Source: a virus. Taken from it: 64,000 nucleotides of DNA. The position numbers and the translations under genes are program-made. Location of the stretch: the IMG/VR virus record IMGVR_UViG_3300027857_000014, positions 42,519 to 106,518 of that record. The stretch is one strand, 5' to 3'. The number at the start of each line of letters is the position of its first letter. Position 1 is the stretch's first letter. The notes under the pieces are model-generated. The model was not told the origin of the DNA. It did not search any database and was given only the letters and a program-made list of their open reading frames with translations. Shown in pieces: positions 23,300 to 31,778 of this stretch.

Positions 23300-23328
23300 A
23301 TTATAATATATAAACGTGGAAGTTACAA
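23300..23328 (-). promoter_or_regulatory. Promoter for the 22.0-23.2 kb operon
   Basis: TTGTAA (23323-23328), 17-bp spacer, TATAAT (23300-23305). It overlaps the end of the upstream gene region. Confidence 0.72.
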
Positions 23329-23337
23329 GAGGGCTTT

Positions 23338-24159
23338 CTAGCTAGCTGCCGAGGTCGCAACTATTGGGATAGGCGAGGGGAACTCAAATCTAGCGCTACG
23401 ACCATCCTCAAATGCCTTCACAATCTTAGGAGTTAGGTAAGACTGTGCAACAGTCTTCACGCATCTGCACAGCAACTTGTCGACTCTACCCCGCCATGCA
23501 AGTCCTATCAGCCCACACTTCGGACACTCACACCACCACTGATTCGTATCCCAACCACCTTCGACTCGCCATTTCCTACCTTCTGGCATCTGCTGTAGAG
23601 TCGCTGTTAGTTCCGCTCTATACTTGTCGATAAGAGCGGTCCACATATCCGTACAGTGGCTATACGGATCCTTCGTATATAACCGGTGGTCTCTCACGTA
23701 CACGTACAAGTCTTGTTGCTGAAGGCGGGTTAGCACAGATGCAATAGACGGTTCGACATCCATCGGCATGCGAGTCATCTTAAACTTCCTTGGTTCGTAG
23801 TGGTAGATACGACTTGGCCAGTATACGATCGCACTCTCGGTCTGGCTCTCAACCGGTAACTCAATGTCACCCCACTGCACGTATACTGGTTTACGTGTAT
23901 ACAACGCTAGTAGGTCAGCTTTCTCTAACTCCTGATCGGAGGGTTTCTCTCCCTTAATCTCCAGCCAGACGCCAGAAGCTCCGATCTGTGGCAGGTACAG
24001 GTCAGGTAGATACGACAGCGTACCTAGTACAAACCCTTGCCGTTCGTACTGCCAAACTACTCCTAACCCGTCCAATACTGTTGCCCAGCGAGCCTCAATC
24101 CTACTACGGAACTGCACGCCTTTGTAGGAGGTCTCTTTAGCTCTCCACTGTGGTGGCAT
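23338..24159 (-). CDS. PD-(D/E)XK-type nuclease with zinc ribbon
   Basis: The protein has 273 residues. Residues 10-75 carry GVQFRSRIEARWATVL, then LPDLYLP and VWLEIKGEKP: the Glu, Asp and E-x-K arrangement of a restriction-fold nuclease. Near 210-235 CECPKCG...LLCRC is a zinc ribbon. Such proteins act in phage DNA recombination, repair or host DNA breakdown; the substrate is unknown. The ATG at 24159 is preferred to a GTG one codon earlier. It overlaps the upstream gene. Confidence 0.68.
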   Translation of the reverse strand: MPPQWRAKETSYKGVQFRSRIEARWATVLDGLGVVWQYERQGFVLGTLSYLPDLYLPQIGASGVWLEIKGEKPSDQELEKADLLALYTRKPVYVQWGDIELPVESQTESAIVYWPSRIYHYEPRKFKMTRMPMDVEPSIASVLTRLQQQDLYVYVRDHRLYTKDPYSHCTDMWTALIDKYRAELTATLQQMPEGRKWRVEGGWDTNQWWCECPKCGLIGLAWRGRVDKLLCRCVKTVAQSYLTPKIVKAFEDGRSARFEFPSPIPIVATSAAS

Positions 24160-24814
24160 CACTCACCCCTTTCCGCTTTCGCAAGTAGTTAAGAGCAGAC
24201 TCTAATCTCGTGAAGGTAACATCTGTCCAAGACGCCATCTGTATAGCCGGTCTTGGTTGAAACCTACCGTGCTTATCCACTACTATTATATACCCTGGAC
24301 TGTATAACCTACACAACAGTCCACACAACTTTTCGTAGGACCAGTCATCTTCTCCGCCTAGGAAGTCCCACCACTCAATATCTCTATGTTCGACTAAACT
24401 ACTGCACTGTAACGGCGACAGGAACGCCCTCTTGAGCATCACATACACGCACCGCCGATCCAAACTCACTACCCAAGGTTCGTTCGCGATAGCACGTATC
24501 TGCTCCACTACACGTTCTGCTACTACCCCACTCGTAAAGCACAGCTGCAATGGGTAGTAGTCCGACACCAACTCGTACACTATCGGCACTCTATCGTTAC
24601 GAAAATACTCCACTGTTTGCGTTATAAAGGTTGGGTACGACATCGAACGTTCTGCAAACTCACTTACGTGTAGGATCAGCACCAAACCCTCTACAGAAGG
24701 CTTCATACCTAGCGGGAGGTCACCAACCTCATACGGAAAGTGTACGAGTACGTACTCACTCACGCGCTTGAGCATATGAGGTGTTCCTGTCATCGTTAAC
24801 ACCAACTCAGACAT
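24137..24814 (-). CDS. Hypothetical protein, 225 aa
   Basis: I do not recognise it. It has alternating beta/alpha character, with GLVLILHVSEFAE and PGYIIVVDKHGRF as likely core strands, and no membrane helix. It overlaps both neighbours (nuclease and small membrane protein), so the three are translationally coupled. Confidence 0.55.
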   Translation of the reverse strand: MSELVLTMTGTPHMLKRVSEYVLVHFPYEVGDLPLGMKPSVEGLVLILHVSEFAERSMSYPTFITQTVEYFRNDRVPIVYELVSDYYPLQLCFTSGVVAERVVEQIRAIANEPWVVSLDRRCVYVMLKRAFLSPLQCSSLVEHRDIEWWDFLGGEDDWSYEKLCGLLCRLYSPGYIIVVDKHGRFQPRPAIQMASWTDVTFTRLESALNYLRKRKGVSDATTVES

Positions 24815-24980
24815 GCAACTCTCTATGCTTCGTCGACTTCAACTTTAATGTGGGAGCATCCCCTAGAGTAGTCCAATGCATTGGAGGAATAGACTTCCTA
24901 CTCCCATACGTGCACAGTACGTACGCTAGCAGCTCAGCTACAACACAGATAAGAAACACTTGCCAGATCGGCTGAGGCAT
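24807..24980 (-). CDS. Small membrane protein, 57 aa
   Basis: The start is the ATG at 24980 with AAGGTGG upstream. One membrane helix (WQVFLICVVAELLAYVLC) is followed by a basic tail, giving an N-out or N-in single-pass protein. It is the first gene after the promoter at 25019-25048. Short one-helix proteins in phages are often lysis or superinfection factors, but nothing here is diagnostic. Confidence 0.55.
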   Translation of the reverse strand: MPQPIWQVFLICVVAELLAYVLCTYGSRKSIPPMHWTTLGDAPTLKLKSTKHRELHV

Positions 24981-24997
24981 ATACACCACCTTTGTCA

Positions 24998-25048
24998 CAT
25001 ATGTACGTCATTAATTTAATTATACATGACGTACATATGAAAAATCAA
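24998..25048 (-). promoter_or_regulatory. Promoter with -10 box inside an inverted repeat
   Basis: TTGATT (25043-25048), 18-bp spacer, TATAAT (25019-25024). Perfect 14-bp arms CATATGTACGTCAT (24998-25011) and ATGACGTACATATG (25026-25039) flank the -10, as in an operator. Confidence 0.72.
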
Positions 25049-25049
25049 G

Positions 25050-25380
25050 GGCAGTTGTAGGTCCACCCCTAGGATGTACGTAAGCAACCTAGCTACGTTT
25101 CCAGATAAGCTCATGTATTGTAAAAACACGGCTCAGCTATGCTATATGGCGCCATTTCGAAATTAAGGCAAACAAGTACTTTCACTTTAGAAATCATGTG
25201 TGATATACATGGTACACCATTGATAAGTAAAGTAGAGATCGATAGCAACGTTATATTTTTAATACCCCCGCGATAAAATATTATATATATGGGGGGAGCT
25301 TAAAAAATTATCCGAGTTATCGAAGTTCTTGTATAAAGTCCCTACAACGCGACTGTGCTTTGCGTAGGAGACCCGAACCA
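25050..25380. other. Noncoding tract with G-rich hairpin element (copy 1)
   Basis: About 330 bp without a convincing gene. At 25233-25330 is an element with ATATATATGGGGGG, a CCCCC tract before it, and a stem ATTTTTAA/TTAAAAAAT. A second copy lies at 37675-37775. The rest is AT-rich with no clear feature. Confidence 0.5.
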
Positions 25381-25382
25381 CC

Positions 25383-25411
25383 TTGATTTTCATTATGCTA
25401 TATTATATAAT
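25383..25411 (+). promoter_or_regulatory. Promoter for the 25.5-26.4 kb genes
   Basis: TTGATT (25383-25388), 17-bp spacer, TATAAT (25406-25411). Confidence 0.75.
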
Positions 25412-25476
25412 TATAAACATCAGTCGGAGTGCCTCGCAGTGCCAAGTAGTTTCAATAAGCAAGGAGAATGCAGAAC

Positions 25477-25935
25477 ATGGTCTCAACGATTGAGCTCTCG
25501 AAACACGCCGAGAGAGCGTTGGCACAAATCGAACTATGGCCCGGAGTGCCGCTCACGAATCTAATGGCAGGTACTGCACGTGTGCAAGTACACGAAGCAT
25601 TACGTGAGTTGGAGGAAGCAGGTCTCATCGAAGTCCGTCTAGTAAGGACGGACCACAGACCAATCACAAAATACTACCCAAAAGGACAGGCACCTGAATC
25701 CGAGCTCTTACGTACAAAGGAGGATGAAGTCGCGGACAAAGTCTATCGATGGATCAGAACCAATCCAGGGCAACCAGGATCGAATTGTCTGATGACCTCA
25801 TTCAAGAGAAGTATTGTGGAAGAGGCTCTTGCACGATTGGAACAAGAAGGCCGCATCTACAGCAGACCTAAGTTCCTTCACGGAGAACGGTCCGTGAAGA
25901 CGTACTACGTTGCTGAGGAGGAAGCGGTAGCGTAA
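25477..25935 (+). CDS. Winged-helix DNA-binding regulator
   Basis: The protein has 152 residues. Two winged-helix units follow each other: LSKHAERALAQIELWPGVPLTN...EALRELEEAGLIEVR, then ADKVYRWIRTNPG...EALARLEQEGRIYSR. Each ends in a basic wing. The second ATG (25477) is used because AAGGAG lies ten bases before it. It is first in a plus-strand operon with the RuvC-like gene and may control it or the divergent minus-strand genes. Confidence 0.7.
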   Translation: MVSTIELSKHAERALAQIELWPGVPLTNLMAGTARVQVHEALRELEEAGLIEVRLVRTDHRPITKYYPKGQAPESELLRTKEDEVADKVYRWIRTNPGQPGSNCLMTSFKRSIVEEALARLEQEGRIYSRPKFLHGERSVKTYYVAEEEAVA

Positions 25936-25954
25936 CAGTTGGAGTGGTAGTCAG

Positions 25955-26389
25955 TTGGAAGTTTTCTGTGTCGATCCTGGAGTCAGTATCGGGATCGCGT
26001 ACCTAAGGGAGCTAACGCTCTACACCGATGTGCTAAAGACGTATACAGACTTACATCTGTATCTGCAGCACATCGGACCCTCTGGGGTTATCGTGTGCGA
26101 GTCGTTCAACTCAGGTAATGTGTCTCATGGACCGATGCTACGTACAGTCAAAGTCATCGGTGCCATCGAAGCCTTCTCAGAATTGCACCACCTACTGTTG
26201 GTGCAGCAAACACCCTCGTCTCGGACAGCGTTCTTAGATGACGCAACCTTACTGTTGAAACCTCATAAGGTGCTCGCACATCACATTGACGCCTGTGCTC
26301 ACTTATTGCGGTACTTGCACTCCACAGTAGGTAGTTATCAGCATCTATCGCTAGAGGTTTTAGTGGGCCTCCACAACCTAAGCAGGTAA
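25955..26389 (+). CDS. RuvC-like RNase H-fold nuclease (Holliday junction resolvase-like)
   Basis: The protein has 144 residues from a TTG with GGAG upstream. The first strand VFCVDPGVSIGIAYL holds the Asp of RNase H folds, VIVCESF the Glu, and the C-terminal HIDACAHLLRYL the last Asp and helix. The order and spacing fit RuvC-type resolvases that trim branched DNA before packaging. The identity at family level is inferred from motifs only. Confidence 0.68.
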   Translation: MEVFCVDPGVSIGIAYLRELTLYTDVLKTYTDLHLYLQHIGPSGVIVCESFNSGNVSHGPMLRTVKVIGAIEAFSELHHLLLVQQTPSSRTAFLDDATLLLKPHKVLAHHIDACAHLLRYLHSTVGSYQHLSLEVLVGLHNLSR

Positions 26390-26429
26390 CGCCTGAGAAA
26401 AATTGCAGTCATAACTGTAGGGGACACTC

Positions 26430-26459
26430 TTGATTTTCTGTCGGTACTTCGTTTATAAT
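26430..26459 (+). promoter_or_regulatory. Promoter for the gene at 26521
   Basis: TTGATT (26430-26435), 18-bp spacer, TATAAT (26454-26459). Confidence 0.75.
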
Positions 26460-26520
26460 ATACATATATAATAAAACAAGGAGCAAACGCTCCATTGTAC
26501 CGAAAAGGAGTTGGATCCCC

Positions 26521-27105
26521 ATGCCACGTAAGAAGACATCCGAAGGAACATCACGTCGTCGTAAGGCAGTCGCTAACGTTGAGACCGCCACACTCGAGCT
26601 TGAGTTGGGCGAACCAGAATTAGGCTCTGTCGAGCCAACTACAGAAGCACAGCTAGATGCTGTCGTAGTCAAACCCGTCGAGGAAGTAGTTGACGCTAGT
26701 CCTAAACCTGACGTAGAAGAAGGTCCTGACACTGAGACTGAACTGCCAGTTGTTGAGGTGCAAGAACACCCGTCTGTGCTAGACGATGCAACTACAGTAG
26801 TAGCTGAGCCATCCGAGATTGCTGAACCCGTCACGGAAGAGACACCGGTTGTAGTCGTGACTCAAACGCAGATAGTGCAGCCAACTACTACACCAACGAC
26901 TGCGGGTAAACGTCCACCTATGCCCCCGGAACAGAAGGAGAAGCTGCGAGTGGCTGTGACAGAGTACTACAAACATAATGACCATCCCATGAAGGGAAAG
27001 ACGCTTAGCCAAACAGTAAAGGATAACATCGCTGCTGCAAGGCGAGCACAACAGCCTGTTGGGAAAAGCACTGAAACTGGAAGACCCATTTACAAGCAAC
27101 CATAA
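26521..27105 (+). CDS. Acidic low-complexity protein with basic ends
   Basis: The protein has 194 residues. A basic start (MPRKKTSEGTSRRRKA) precedes a long Glu/Val/Pro/Thr-rich acidic stretch (about 25-130) with almost no aromatic residues, so it is probably disordered. The C-terminal HPMKGKTLSQTVKDNIAAARR resembles a NUMOD3-like DNA-binding motif. It could be a DNA-associated or virion internal protein; unknown. Strong AAAAGGAG site. Confidence 0.55.
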   Translation: MPRKKTSEGTSRRRKAVANVETATLELELGEPELGSVEPTTEAQLDAVVVKPVEEVVDASPKPDVEEGPDTETELPVVEVQEHPSVLDDATTVVAEPSEIAEPVTEETPVVVVTQTQIVQPTTTPTTAGKRPPMPPEQKEKLRVAVTEYYKHNDHPMKGKTLSQTVKDNIAAARRAQQPVGKSTETGRPIYKQP

Positions 27106-27120
27106 TTAGAAACGGTTGTA

Positions 27121-27195
27121 GTTAGTTTTTACTCGGGCTGCAAACGTATACGTATGATTTATATATCTATGTATATACACCCAGTAAAAACTAAC
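27121..27195. repeat. Long hairpin element, copy 1
   Basis: Arms GTTAGTTTTTACT (27121-27133) and AGTAAAAACTAAC (27183-27195), extended by GGG/CCC, enclose a loop with GTATGATTTAT. A close relative with an 18-bp stem and the same loop word is at 37938-38013. Confidence 0.75.
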
Positions 27196-27225
27196 TATAG
27201 CGTTATAGTAAGTCAGGTCGAATAT

Positions 27226-27477
27226 ATGATCGAGTACGGGACTGAGGAACCTCATCGAGTCTGTCTGGAGTGTGGGTTTGAGCGTAACGAACGTACACGT
27301 ACTAAGTGTGCGAACTGCGGTAACGCAACTGTCTGTACACGTGAGGAACTAGCACGTCGTATAGAGGCGGATGTTGCGTTCATCAACTTCTGGAGAGGTT
27401 TAAACACTGACACGTTATTCAGCTACAACCAAGCACGACGTCTGTATTGCGTAGCCGTCAAAGCTGGAAAGGTGTAA
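27226..27477 (+). CDS. Zinc-ribbon protein, about 83 aa
   Basis: CLECGFERN...KCANCGNATVC is a clean C-x2-C...C-x2-C ribbon at residues 12-38. A longer reading from 27154 would start inside the hairpin element, so the ATG at 27226 is preferred although its ribosome site (AGG) is weak. The C-terminal half is helical. It may be a nucleic-acid or protein adaptor. Confidence 0.6.
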   Translation: MIEYGTEEPHRVCLECGFERNERTRTKCANCGNATVCTREELARRIEADVAFINFWRGLNTDTLFSYNQARRLYCVAVKAGKV

Positions 27478-27483
27478 TCTGTT

Positions 27484-27897
27484 ATGTATGCATCTCGTAC
27501 TGCGCTACAAGCACACTTAGCTTTGCGTAGTGTAGTAAGATGCAAATACGGTCCAGAAGTTGATGATAACCGTCCGTTACTAAGTTCGGGCTACGAACTG
27601 TACATTGATCCTCAAACCGGTGCAGTCTGCGTAGTATGGACTCGTTTCATGGAAGACGACGAAACCACTGAGGACGGTTACCAAGCGGAATACGAACAAC
27701 TAGTTGATTGTTTAGACGTCCTTCATCGTGGAGGCATTGCCTGTGACCTCAAACTCCACGATGAAGGACGTTATTTCATCCACTGCTACTACCACTCCAC
27801 AGTATTGGAACTGAACGTTCGACAGCAAACAGCAGCTCCACCATCGAACGTTACTAGCATCTTCGATCGTATCACGCGGAAGCTTGGGAATCGTTAG
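27484..27897 (+). CDS. Hypothetical protein, 137 aa
   Basis: No known motif. It is mixed alpha/beta, with GYELYIDPQTGAVCVVWTRF and RYFIHCYYHSTVLELN as probable strands. It starts 4 bp after the zinc-ribbon gene and overlaps the convergent membrane-protein gene by 26 bp. Confidence 0.55.
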   Translation: MYASRTALQAHLALRSVVRCKYGPEVDDNRPLLSSGYELYIDPQTGAVCVVWTRFMEDDETTEDGYQAEYEQLVDCLDVLHRGGIACDLKLHDEGRYFIHCYYHSTVLELNVRQQTAAPPSNVTSIFDRITRKLGNR

Positions 27898-28903
27898 CGT
27901 CAGGTACTTCCGTGATCCCGTTAACAGACCCCACTGCAGGTCGATCTAGCTCTAAGAACTGCAACCGTACAGCACCCTCAGCGATAAGCCGTTCCCTCAT
28001 TGCTCCAGCCAACTGGAGTAAGTCATCAGCTTCCTGTCGCAGTTCTGCGACCCTCATCGCAGGAGTCTTGACTCGCGGTGCAAAGCACAGCGCAATGACT
28101 CCATCTACGCCAGTTGTTCCCAATACACGTACTGCGATGACAGTCCCAACTAGTAAGTTTAGTCCAGTAAGGTCTGCACCGGTGATAGCAGCAAACTGTG
28201 CTAGTGATGATACTATAGCTAGGAAGAACCAACCGGTCCTAGCTGATCGAAAACGCTGCTCTACCGACTCCTTCATCGACTCAGGTGCTAGAGTCTTGTC
28301 CTTCAGTAAGCCCCTAATATGATACGTGAGAGCCGCGAGTGCAATCTCAAAACCAATCGACAGGAACAGCAGGGGTAGGTTGAGAAACGGATTGGTCTCA
28401 CCACTGTGTTTCCACAGAAACACGGCGATGTCAGCACCAATGGCGATAGCCATGATGACTGGGATAAGAGCTGCTCCAACCTCTGAAAACCTGTGTTCAA
28501 AAGCGGACCACTTATCCTCCCTTTCGCTATCCTCTCGAGTCTGTCGCAACTCTTCCTGTGTCTTCTCAAAAAACGCTCTCGACCGTTCCACTTTGTACTG
28601 TGCAGCGAACACAGTCTCCGTAGTGGTTGTGCGTGAAGCGATCGACACAGACTGCTCTTCACGCTCTTCAGCAGAGACTGCTCGCTTCAGTGCCATATGC
28701 TGCGGGAAGTGATCCGTCTTAGGGCAGTACTTACCGGTATGACCCTTTGGCAGGGGTGCGTTGCATGTCGGTAAAGCACAGGTGTTTACAGGAACTGGTG
28801 CAAGTGCTTGTTTAGCTGACCTATCCAAGCCGAAGCACCTCATGCTGCAGTACTTATTAACTGCATCGTTGTTGCAACCTTCACGGGCGCAAGTATTCTT
28901 CAT
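27872..28903 (-). CDS. Polytopic membrane protein with N-terminal zinc fingers
   Basis: The protein has 343 residues. Two zinc-finger-like blocks (CAREGCNNDAVNKYCSMRC and CALPTCNAPLPKGHTGKYC) are followed by a charged helix. Then come about four membrane helices (AALIPVIMAIAIGADIAVFLW, FLNLPLLFLSIGFEIALAAL, GWFFLAIVSSLAQFAAI, LLVGTVIAVRVLG) and a charged C-terminus. Zinc fingers on an integral membrane protein could tie phage DNA or another protein to the membrane; this is inference. It has its own promoter (29001-29030). Confidence 0.65.
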   Translation of the reverse strand: MKNTCAREGCNNDAVNKYCSMRCFGLDRSAKQALAPVPVNTCALPTCNAPLPKGHTGKYCPKTDHFPQHMALKRAVSAEEREEQSVSIASRTTTTETVFAAQYKVERSRAFFEKTQEELRQTREDSEREDKWSAFEHRFSEVGAALIPVIMAIAIGADIAVFLWKHSGETNPFLNLPLLFLSIGFEIALAALTYHIRGLLKDKTLAPESMKESVEQRFRSARTGWFFLAIVSSLAQFAAITGADLTGLNLLVGTVIAVRVLGTTGVDGVIALCFAPRVKTPAMRVAELRQEADDLLQLAGAMRERLIAEGAVRLQFLELDRPAVGSVNGITEVPDANDSQASA

Positions 28904-29000
28904 AACTTCTTCCTTCCTCCCACATTCCTTTGTTGAGAAATGTTGGCCTTCTACTAAGTAAAATAGGCACCACTGTAGCGAAGAGTACCTATATGTTTAT

Positions 29001-29030
29001 ATTATAATCGTAAACCGAAACCCAAATCAA
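29001..29030 (-). promoter_or_regulatory. Promoter for the gene at 27872-28903
   Basis: TTGATT (29025-29030), 18-bp spacer, TATAAT (29001-29006). Confidence 0.75.
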
Positions 29031-29072
29031 GAGTAACCGTTTGACGTTTAGTAGTAGGGACACTCTCAAACT

Positions 29073-29114
29073 ATAGTATCAGTGGCTATGGAGTAGGACA
29101 GCCACTGATACTAT
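29073..29114 (-). terminator. Hairpin after the gene at 29117-29866
   Basis: ATAGTATCAGTGGCT and AGCCACTGATACTAT form a 15-bp stem directly after the stop codon; the tail is not T-rich. Confidence 0.6.
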
Positions 29115-29116
29115 GA

Positions 29117-29866
29117 TTAGTTCGTCTTGGGGTTGCCTGTGTTACCGTCGCCGTCACTGTCGTCTTCTTCTGGCCCGAACATAACCTGCAGGTCTTCAAC
29201 TACGGTGTCTACGTAGTCTCTACCTGTACTTTCAGCGAGTTTCAAGCCTTGAGTCGCTCGAGTTGACAGCATACCGTAAATGGCAGCGATGTTAGCAGCG
29301 AGCCACCGAACCTCTTCAGACTTGTTAGTTAGCTGAATTCGCTCTGTGGTCTCTTTCAGGTGAATGTGTTCGGCCCAACGGACCATAGTCTCAAGTTCAG
29401 TTGGGTCGTACTGACGGACAATCGGTTCAACGCTTTGTAACGCTTGATCCAACTGCCACAATACTAACGTGTGCTCATCAGCCAGTGAGTTACGTTCCTC
29501 TAGCAGGCGTCGAAACGCAGTTAATAACTCACCTGTGTTCATGTTCAGTTCCAGTCGTACACGACACTCATCGCACATCACACCTAGTTCGATACTAGAC
29601 TGCTTAGTATCGACAGTTCCAACGTTTGGGTACTGCAGCCCTTCAGGGAAAGGACTGCGATGTCGCATACCACGACGTTCCATTTCTGCTACTAGCGTGT
29701 CGTGGTAGTCCTCCAAACCGTGTAGTTGTAGTAAGTTGCGACCACGGTAGGTGTCAAACCTCTTACCGCGTTGAAACAGTCTGCTACACAAGTGCGTACT
29801 AGCGTGTTCGATAACTAGGTGCTTAGAGCAAAAGTCGCCACTCGAAGGTAGCATAAACAAACGCAT
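29117..29866 (-). CDS. Possible pyrimidine-dimer glycosylase-like N-terminus with helical C-terminal region
   Basis: The protein has 249 residues. The N-terminal 70 residues (MRLFMLPSSGDFCSKHLVIEH, then RLFQRGKRFDTYRG) recall the small T4 endonuclease V-type repair family, which has an N-terminal catalytic residue and a nearby Glu in a similar H-L-x2-E context. The match is weak. The rest is unrelated: a C-x2-C pair (MCDECRVRL) and long helices. The gene lies 15 bp after the next gene in a two-gene operon. Confidence 0.4.
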   Translation of the reverse strand: MRLFMLPSSGDFCSKHLVIEHASTHLCSRLFQRGKRFDTYRGRNLLQLHGLEDYHDTLVAEMERRGMRHRSPFPEGLQYPNVGTVDTKQSSIELGVMCDECRVRLELNMNTGELLTAFRRLLEERNSLADEHTLVLWQLDQALQSVEPIVRQYDPTELETMVRWAEHIHLKETTERIQLTNKSEEVRWLAANIAAIYGMLSTRATQGLKLAESTGRDYVDTVVEDLQVMFGPEEDDSDGDGNTGNPKTN

Positions 29867-29881
29867 CCGAGTCTTCCTCCT

Positions 29882-30229
29882 TTACTTCGACATCGCTTTG
29901 AGCGTGTCTTCCTGTGCTTTCATTTGCTCCATCACGACTGCTAGGTGATGAATACGCCATTCCACCCTTGCCGTTCCGGTTAGCACAGTGGCATAGTTCT
30001 CGTTGGCGTACTCGGCCAACCATTCCTGCGCTGTTCGTGATAGGTCCGCGGGCATCATTCGTCCTCTAGTACGTGCCTCTACGAGCACAGGCAGTAGACG
30101 ATTGAGGGCGACTTGATCGAGACCGTTGCCTGAATGTGTGGACATGCGGTTACTGCCGGTGAAGTCGAGCCTAGTACCACCATCGTTGCCGCTTGGTTCG
30201 TTCCCCGTGAGGAATGTAGAGTCTGACAT
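29882..30229 (-). CDS. Hypothetical protein, 115 aa
   Basis: The start is the ATG at 30229 with GAAGGAG upstream; the longer reading lacks a site. The N-terminus is Gly/Ser/Asn-rich, and the C-terminal half is helical (LNRLLPVLVEARTRGRMMPADL and VEWRIHHLAVVMEQMK). Function unknown. Confidence 0.55.
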   Translation of the reverse strand: MSDSTFLTGNEPSGNDGGTRLDFTGSNRMSTHSGNGLDQVALNRLLPVLVEARTRGRMMPADLSRTAQEWLAEYANENYATVLTGTARVEWRIHHLAVVMEQMKAQEDTLKAMSK

Positions 30230-30365
30230 CGCGTTCTCCTTCTTATTGTATGGTGCGGAAATACCGTGGCCGGTGTAGAGCTGACTCCATCGCGATCCGT
30301 ACGGGTGCAATTTCCTGACGGCGGGAGTCTGCGGTACCAGTATCCGCATGTGATTAAGTAATTAT

Positions 30366-30394
30366 ATTATACATGATGTCGTCTCAGAAATCAA
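30366..30394 (-). promoter_or_regulatory. Promoter for the 29.1-30.2 kb operon
   Basis: TTGATT (30389-30394), 17-bp spacer, TATAAT (30366-30371). Confidence 0.75.
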
Positions 30395-30399
30395 GAGGC

Positions 30400-30755
30400 G
30401 GCTGGTGACCCTTACGTCAGCAACGTTGGCTTACACATTGGCAGGGGAAATCGCTAGCTACAAAAGGCGGAGTGGAGTGAGAGTCATGCTGCGTTTTGCC
30501 CAGGGGGCGCTTCGGGACCATTTCATCGCCGCTCCCTTACTCAACTAAAACTTAAAACGCCTGTAGCCCTAGTGCAACGCTGTTTAAGCGATTGCACTAG
30601 GGCTAGAAACTATCCAGGGTCGCACCAGTTCATCTTGGCTTGGCTATACGAAACACTCTGCTAGTGGCTCCTGTACGCTGAGTCGATCAGCCATTGCACT
30701 ACTGATCGACTCAGACCTCTACCATACCACCACCTCAGCCATAGGGAGGGCCATT
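30400..30755. other. Noncoding tract with two long hairpins
   Basis: No gene fits. Stems AGCCCTAGTGCAA/TTGCACTAGGGCT (about 30566-30605) and CTGAGTCGATCAG/CTGATCGACTCAG (about 30678-30714) are perfect 13-bp arms. The second closes the minus-strand operon that starts at 32.8 kb. Confidence 0.55.
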
Positions 30756-30758
30756 CTA

Positions 30759-31094
30759 CTATTGCTGCAACGATGCACACGCGAAACTGTCCTGATAGTG
30801 TGTACACAGTTTCCACTCATCCCACATAGACCACAAGTCACTTTGTTGTACAGTAGGGTTAGCGCCAGTGTTGGCACAGTGTACAACCATACCAGTAGGC
30901 ACATTCTCAGGTGGGCAATAGCCTACTTGATCCTGAGTTGTAGGGGTCAACCGATTGTAGAACGCATCAAAACTGTAACGCTCGTCTGTACGTGGGTGTA
31001 GGGCGTATGCCAGTAGTACAAAGAATAGCGCAATCATAGGTACAAGGGTATGCATGTCTACGCCAACGGGCCATAGTGAAAATCGTCTCTCCAT
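30759..31094 (-). CDS. Membrane-anchored protein, 111 aa
   Basis: One hydrophobic helix near the N-terminus (TLVPMIALFFVLLAYAL) is followed by an external-looking region with four cysteines (YCPP, HCAN, LCTH, ACAS), suggesting disulphides after export. An AAGGAG site is nine bases before the ATG. Last gene of its operon. Confidence 0.6.
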   Translation of the reverse strand: MERRFSLWPVGVDMHTLVPMIALFFVLLAYALHPRTDERYSFDAFYNRLTPTTQDQVGYCPPENVPTGMVVHCANTGANPTVQQSDLWSMWDEWKLCTHYQDSFACASLQQ

Positions 31095-31106
31095 TGAGGT
31101 AACTCC

Positions 31107-31286
31107 TTATTCTGCTGAGTCGATCCACGCTGTAACAATACGGTAGCGTGCTAGTCGTAGTACCTCTACGATAGCGCCAGACACACGACACACGACGAGC
31201 GATGTCAGGTACAGGCGTCGTAGTGTGATGTGCGCCTGTCTCAACTTAGAAGGCGTGTCAGTTGGTCGTTGGGCAACTATGCGCAT
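31107..31286 (-). CDS. Small basic protein, 59 aa
   Basis: It is read from the ATG at 31286, which overlaps the stop of the upstream gene (ATGCGCATAG). It is Arg-rich with a hydrophobic patch LTSLVVCRVSGAIVEVL. It exactly fills the gap before the next ribosome site, which supports it as a real gene. An AGG site lies upstream. Confidence 0.5.
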   Translation of the reverse strand: MRIVAQRPTDTPSKLRQAHITLRRLYLTSLVVCRVSGAIVEVLRLARYRIVTAWIDSAE

Positions 31287-31729
31287 GGTTGCACCTCACT
31301 GTACGGATAAGTGGTTGAGTCGATCAGGATACCGCATACTATGGGGTCGGTACTGTACTCTAGTGCAAGGTCTGACAGTGTAGGGAAGCTGTACGCAAGG
31401 TCTACTATCTCTGTAAAGGAGTGTCGAGACTGTTCGACTCCCAATACGTGTACCTGACCGTCAAGCGCGACTATACGCTCACAGTGTACCGTGTCGATGT
31501 AGCGCTCAATCGTACACTGTAAGGCATAGCCCATATACAGAAGGGACTCGACAACTGGAAACGGCGTATCAGCCATTTCTACAAGGTACTCACATGGGTA
31601 CATGTGTACATCGACTATACCGCGTAACGTCTCAGTAGGGATGTCACACGCTGTCTCACGCGTGTAGCCGTACGAGCGCAAGATTGACATCAGTGAACGG
31701 GTAGCAGGTTGGTTGGTTGTAGTAGTCAC
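31277..31729 (-). CDS. Hypothetical protein, 150 aa
   Basis: The start is a GTG with GAAGGA upstream. No known motif. It carries several Cys and many Tyr, Leu and Thr, in a mixed alpha/beta pattern, and lies just downstream of a parS-like palindrome in its leader. Role unknown. Confidence 0.5.
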   Translation of the reverse strand: MTTTTNQPATRSLMSILRSYGYTRETACDIPTETLRGIVDVHMYPCEYLVEMADTPFPVVESLLYMGYALQCTIERYIDTVHCERIVALDGQVHVLGVEQSRHSFTEIVDLAYSFPTLSDLALEYSTDPIVCGILIDSTTYPYSEVQPCA

Positions 31730-31759
31730 GATGGTAGATCCTTCTTTCTAAGTATTGGG

Positions 31760-31775
31760 TGTTTCATGTGAAACA
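31760..31775. promoter_or_regulatory. parS-like palindrome 1
   Basis: TGTTTCATGTGAAACA differs from the bacterial parS consensus TGTTTCACGTGAAACA by one central base. It lies in the leader of the gene at 31277-31729. Confidence 0.6.
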
Positions 31776-31778
31776 TAA

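Noticed and set aside
27154-27225. Longer N-terminus for the zinc-ribbon protein
   Set aside because: It lies in the loop and arm of the conserved hairpin element and has no ribosome site.
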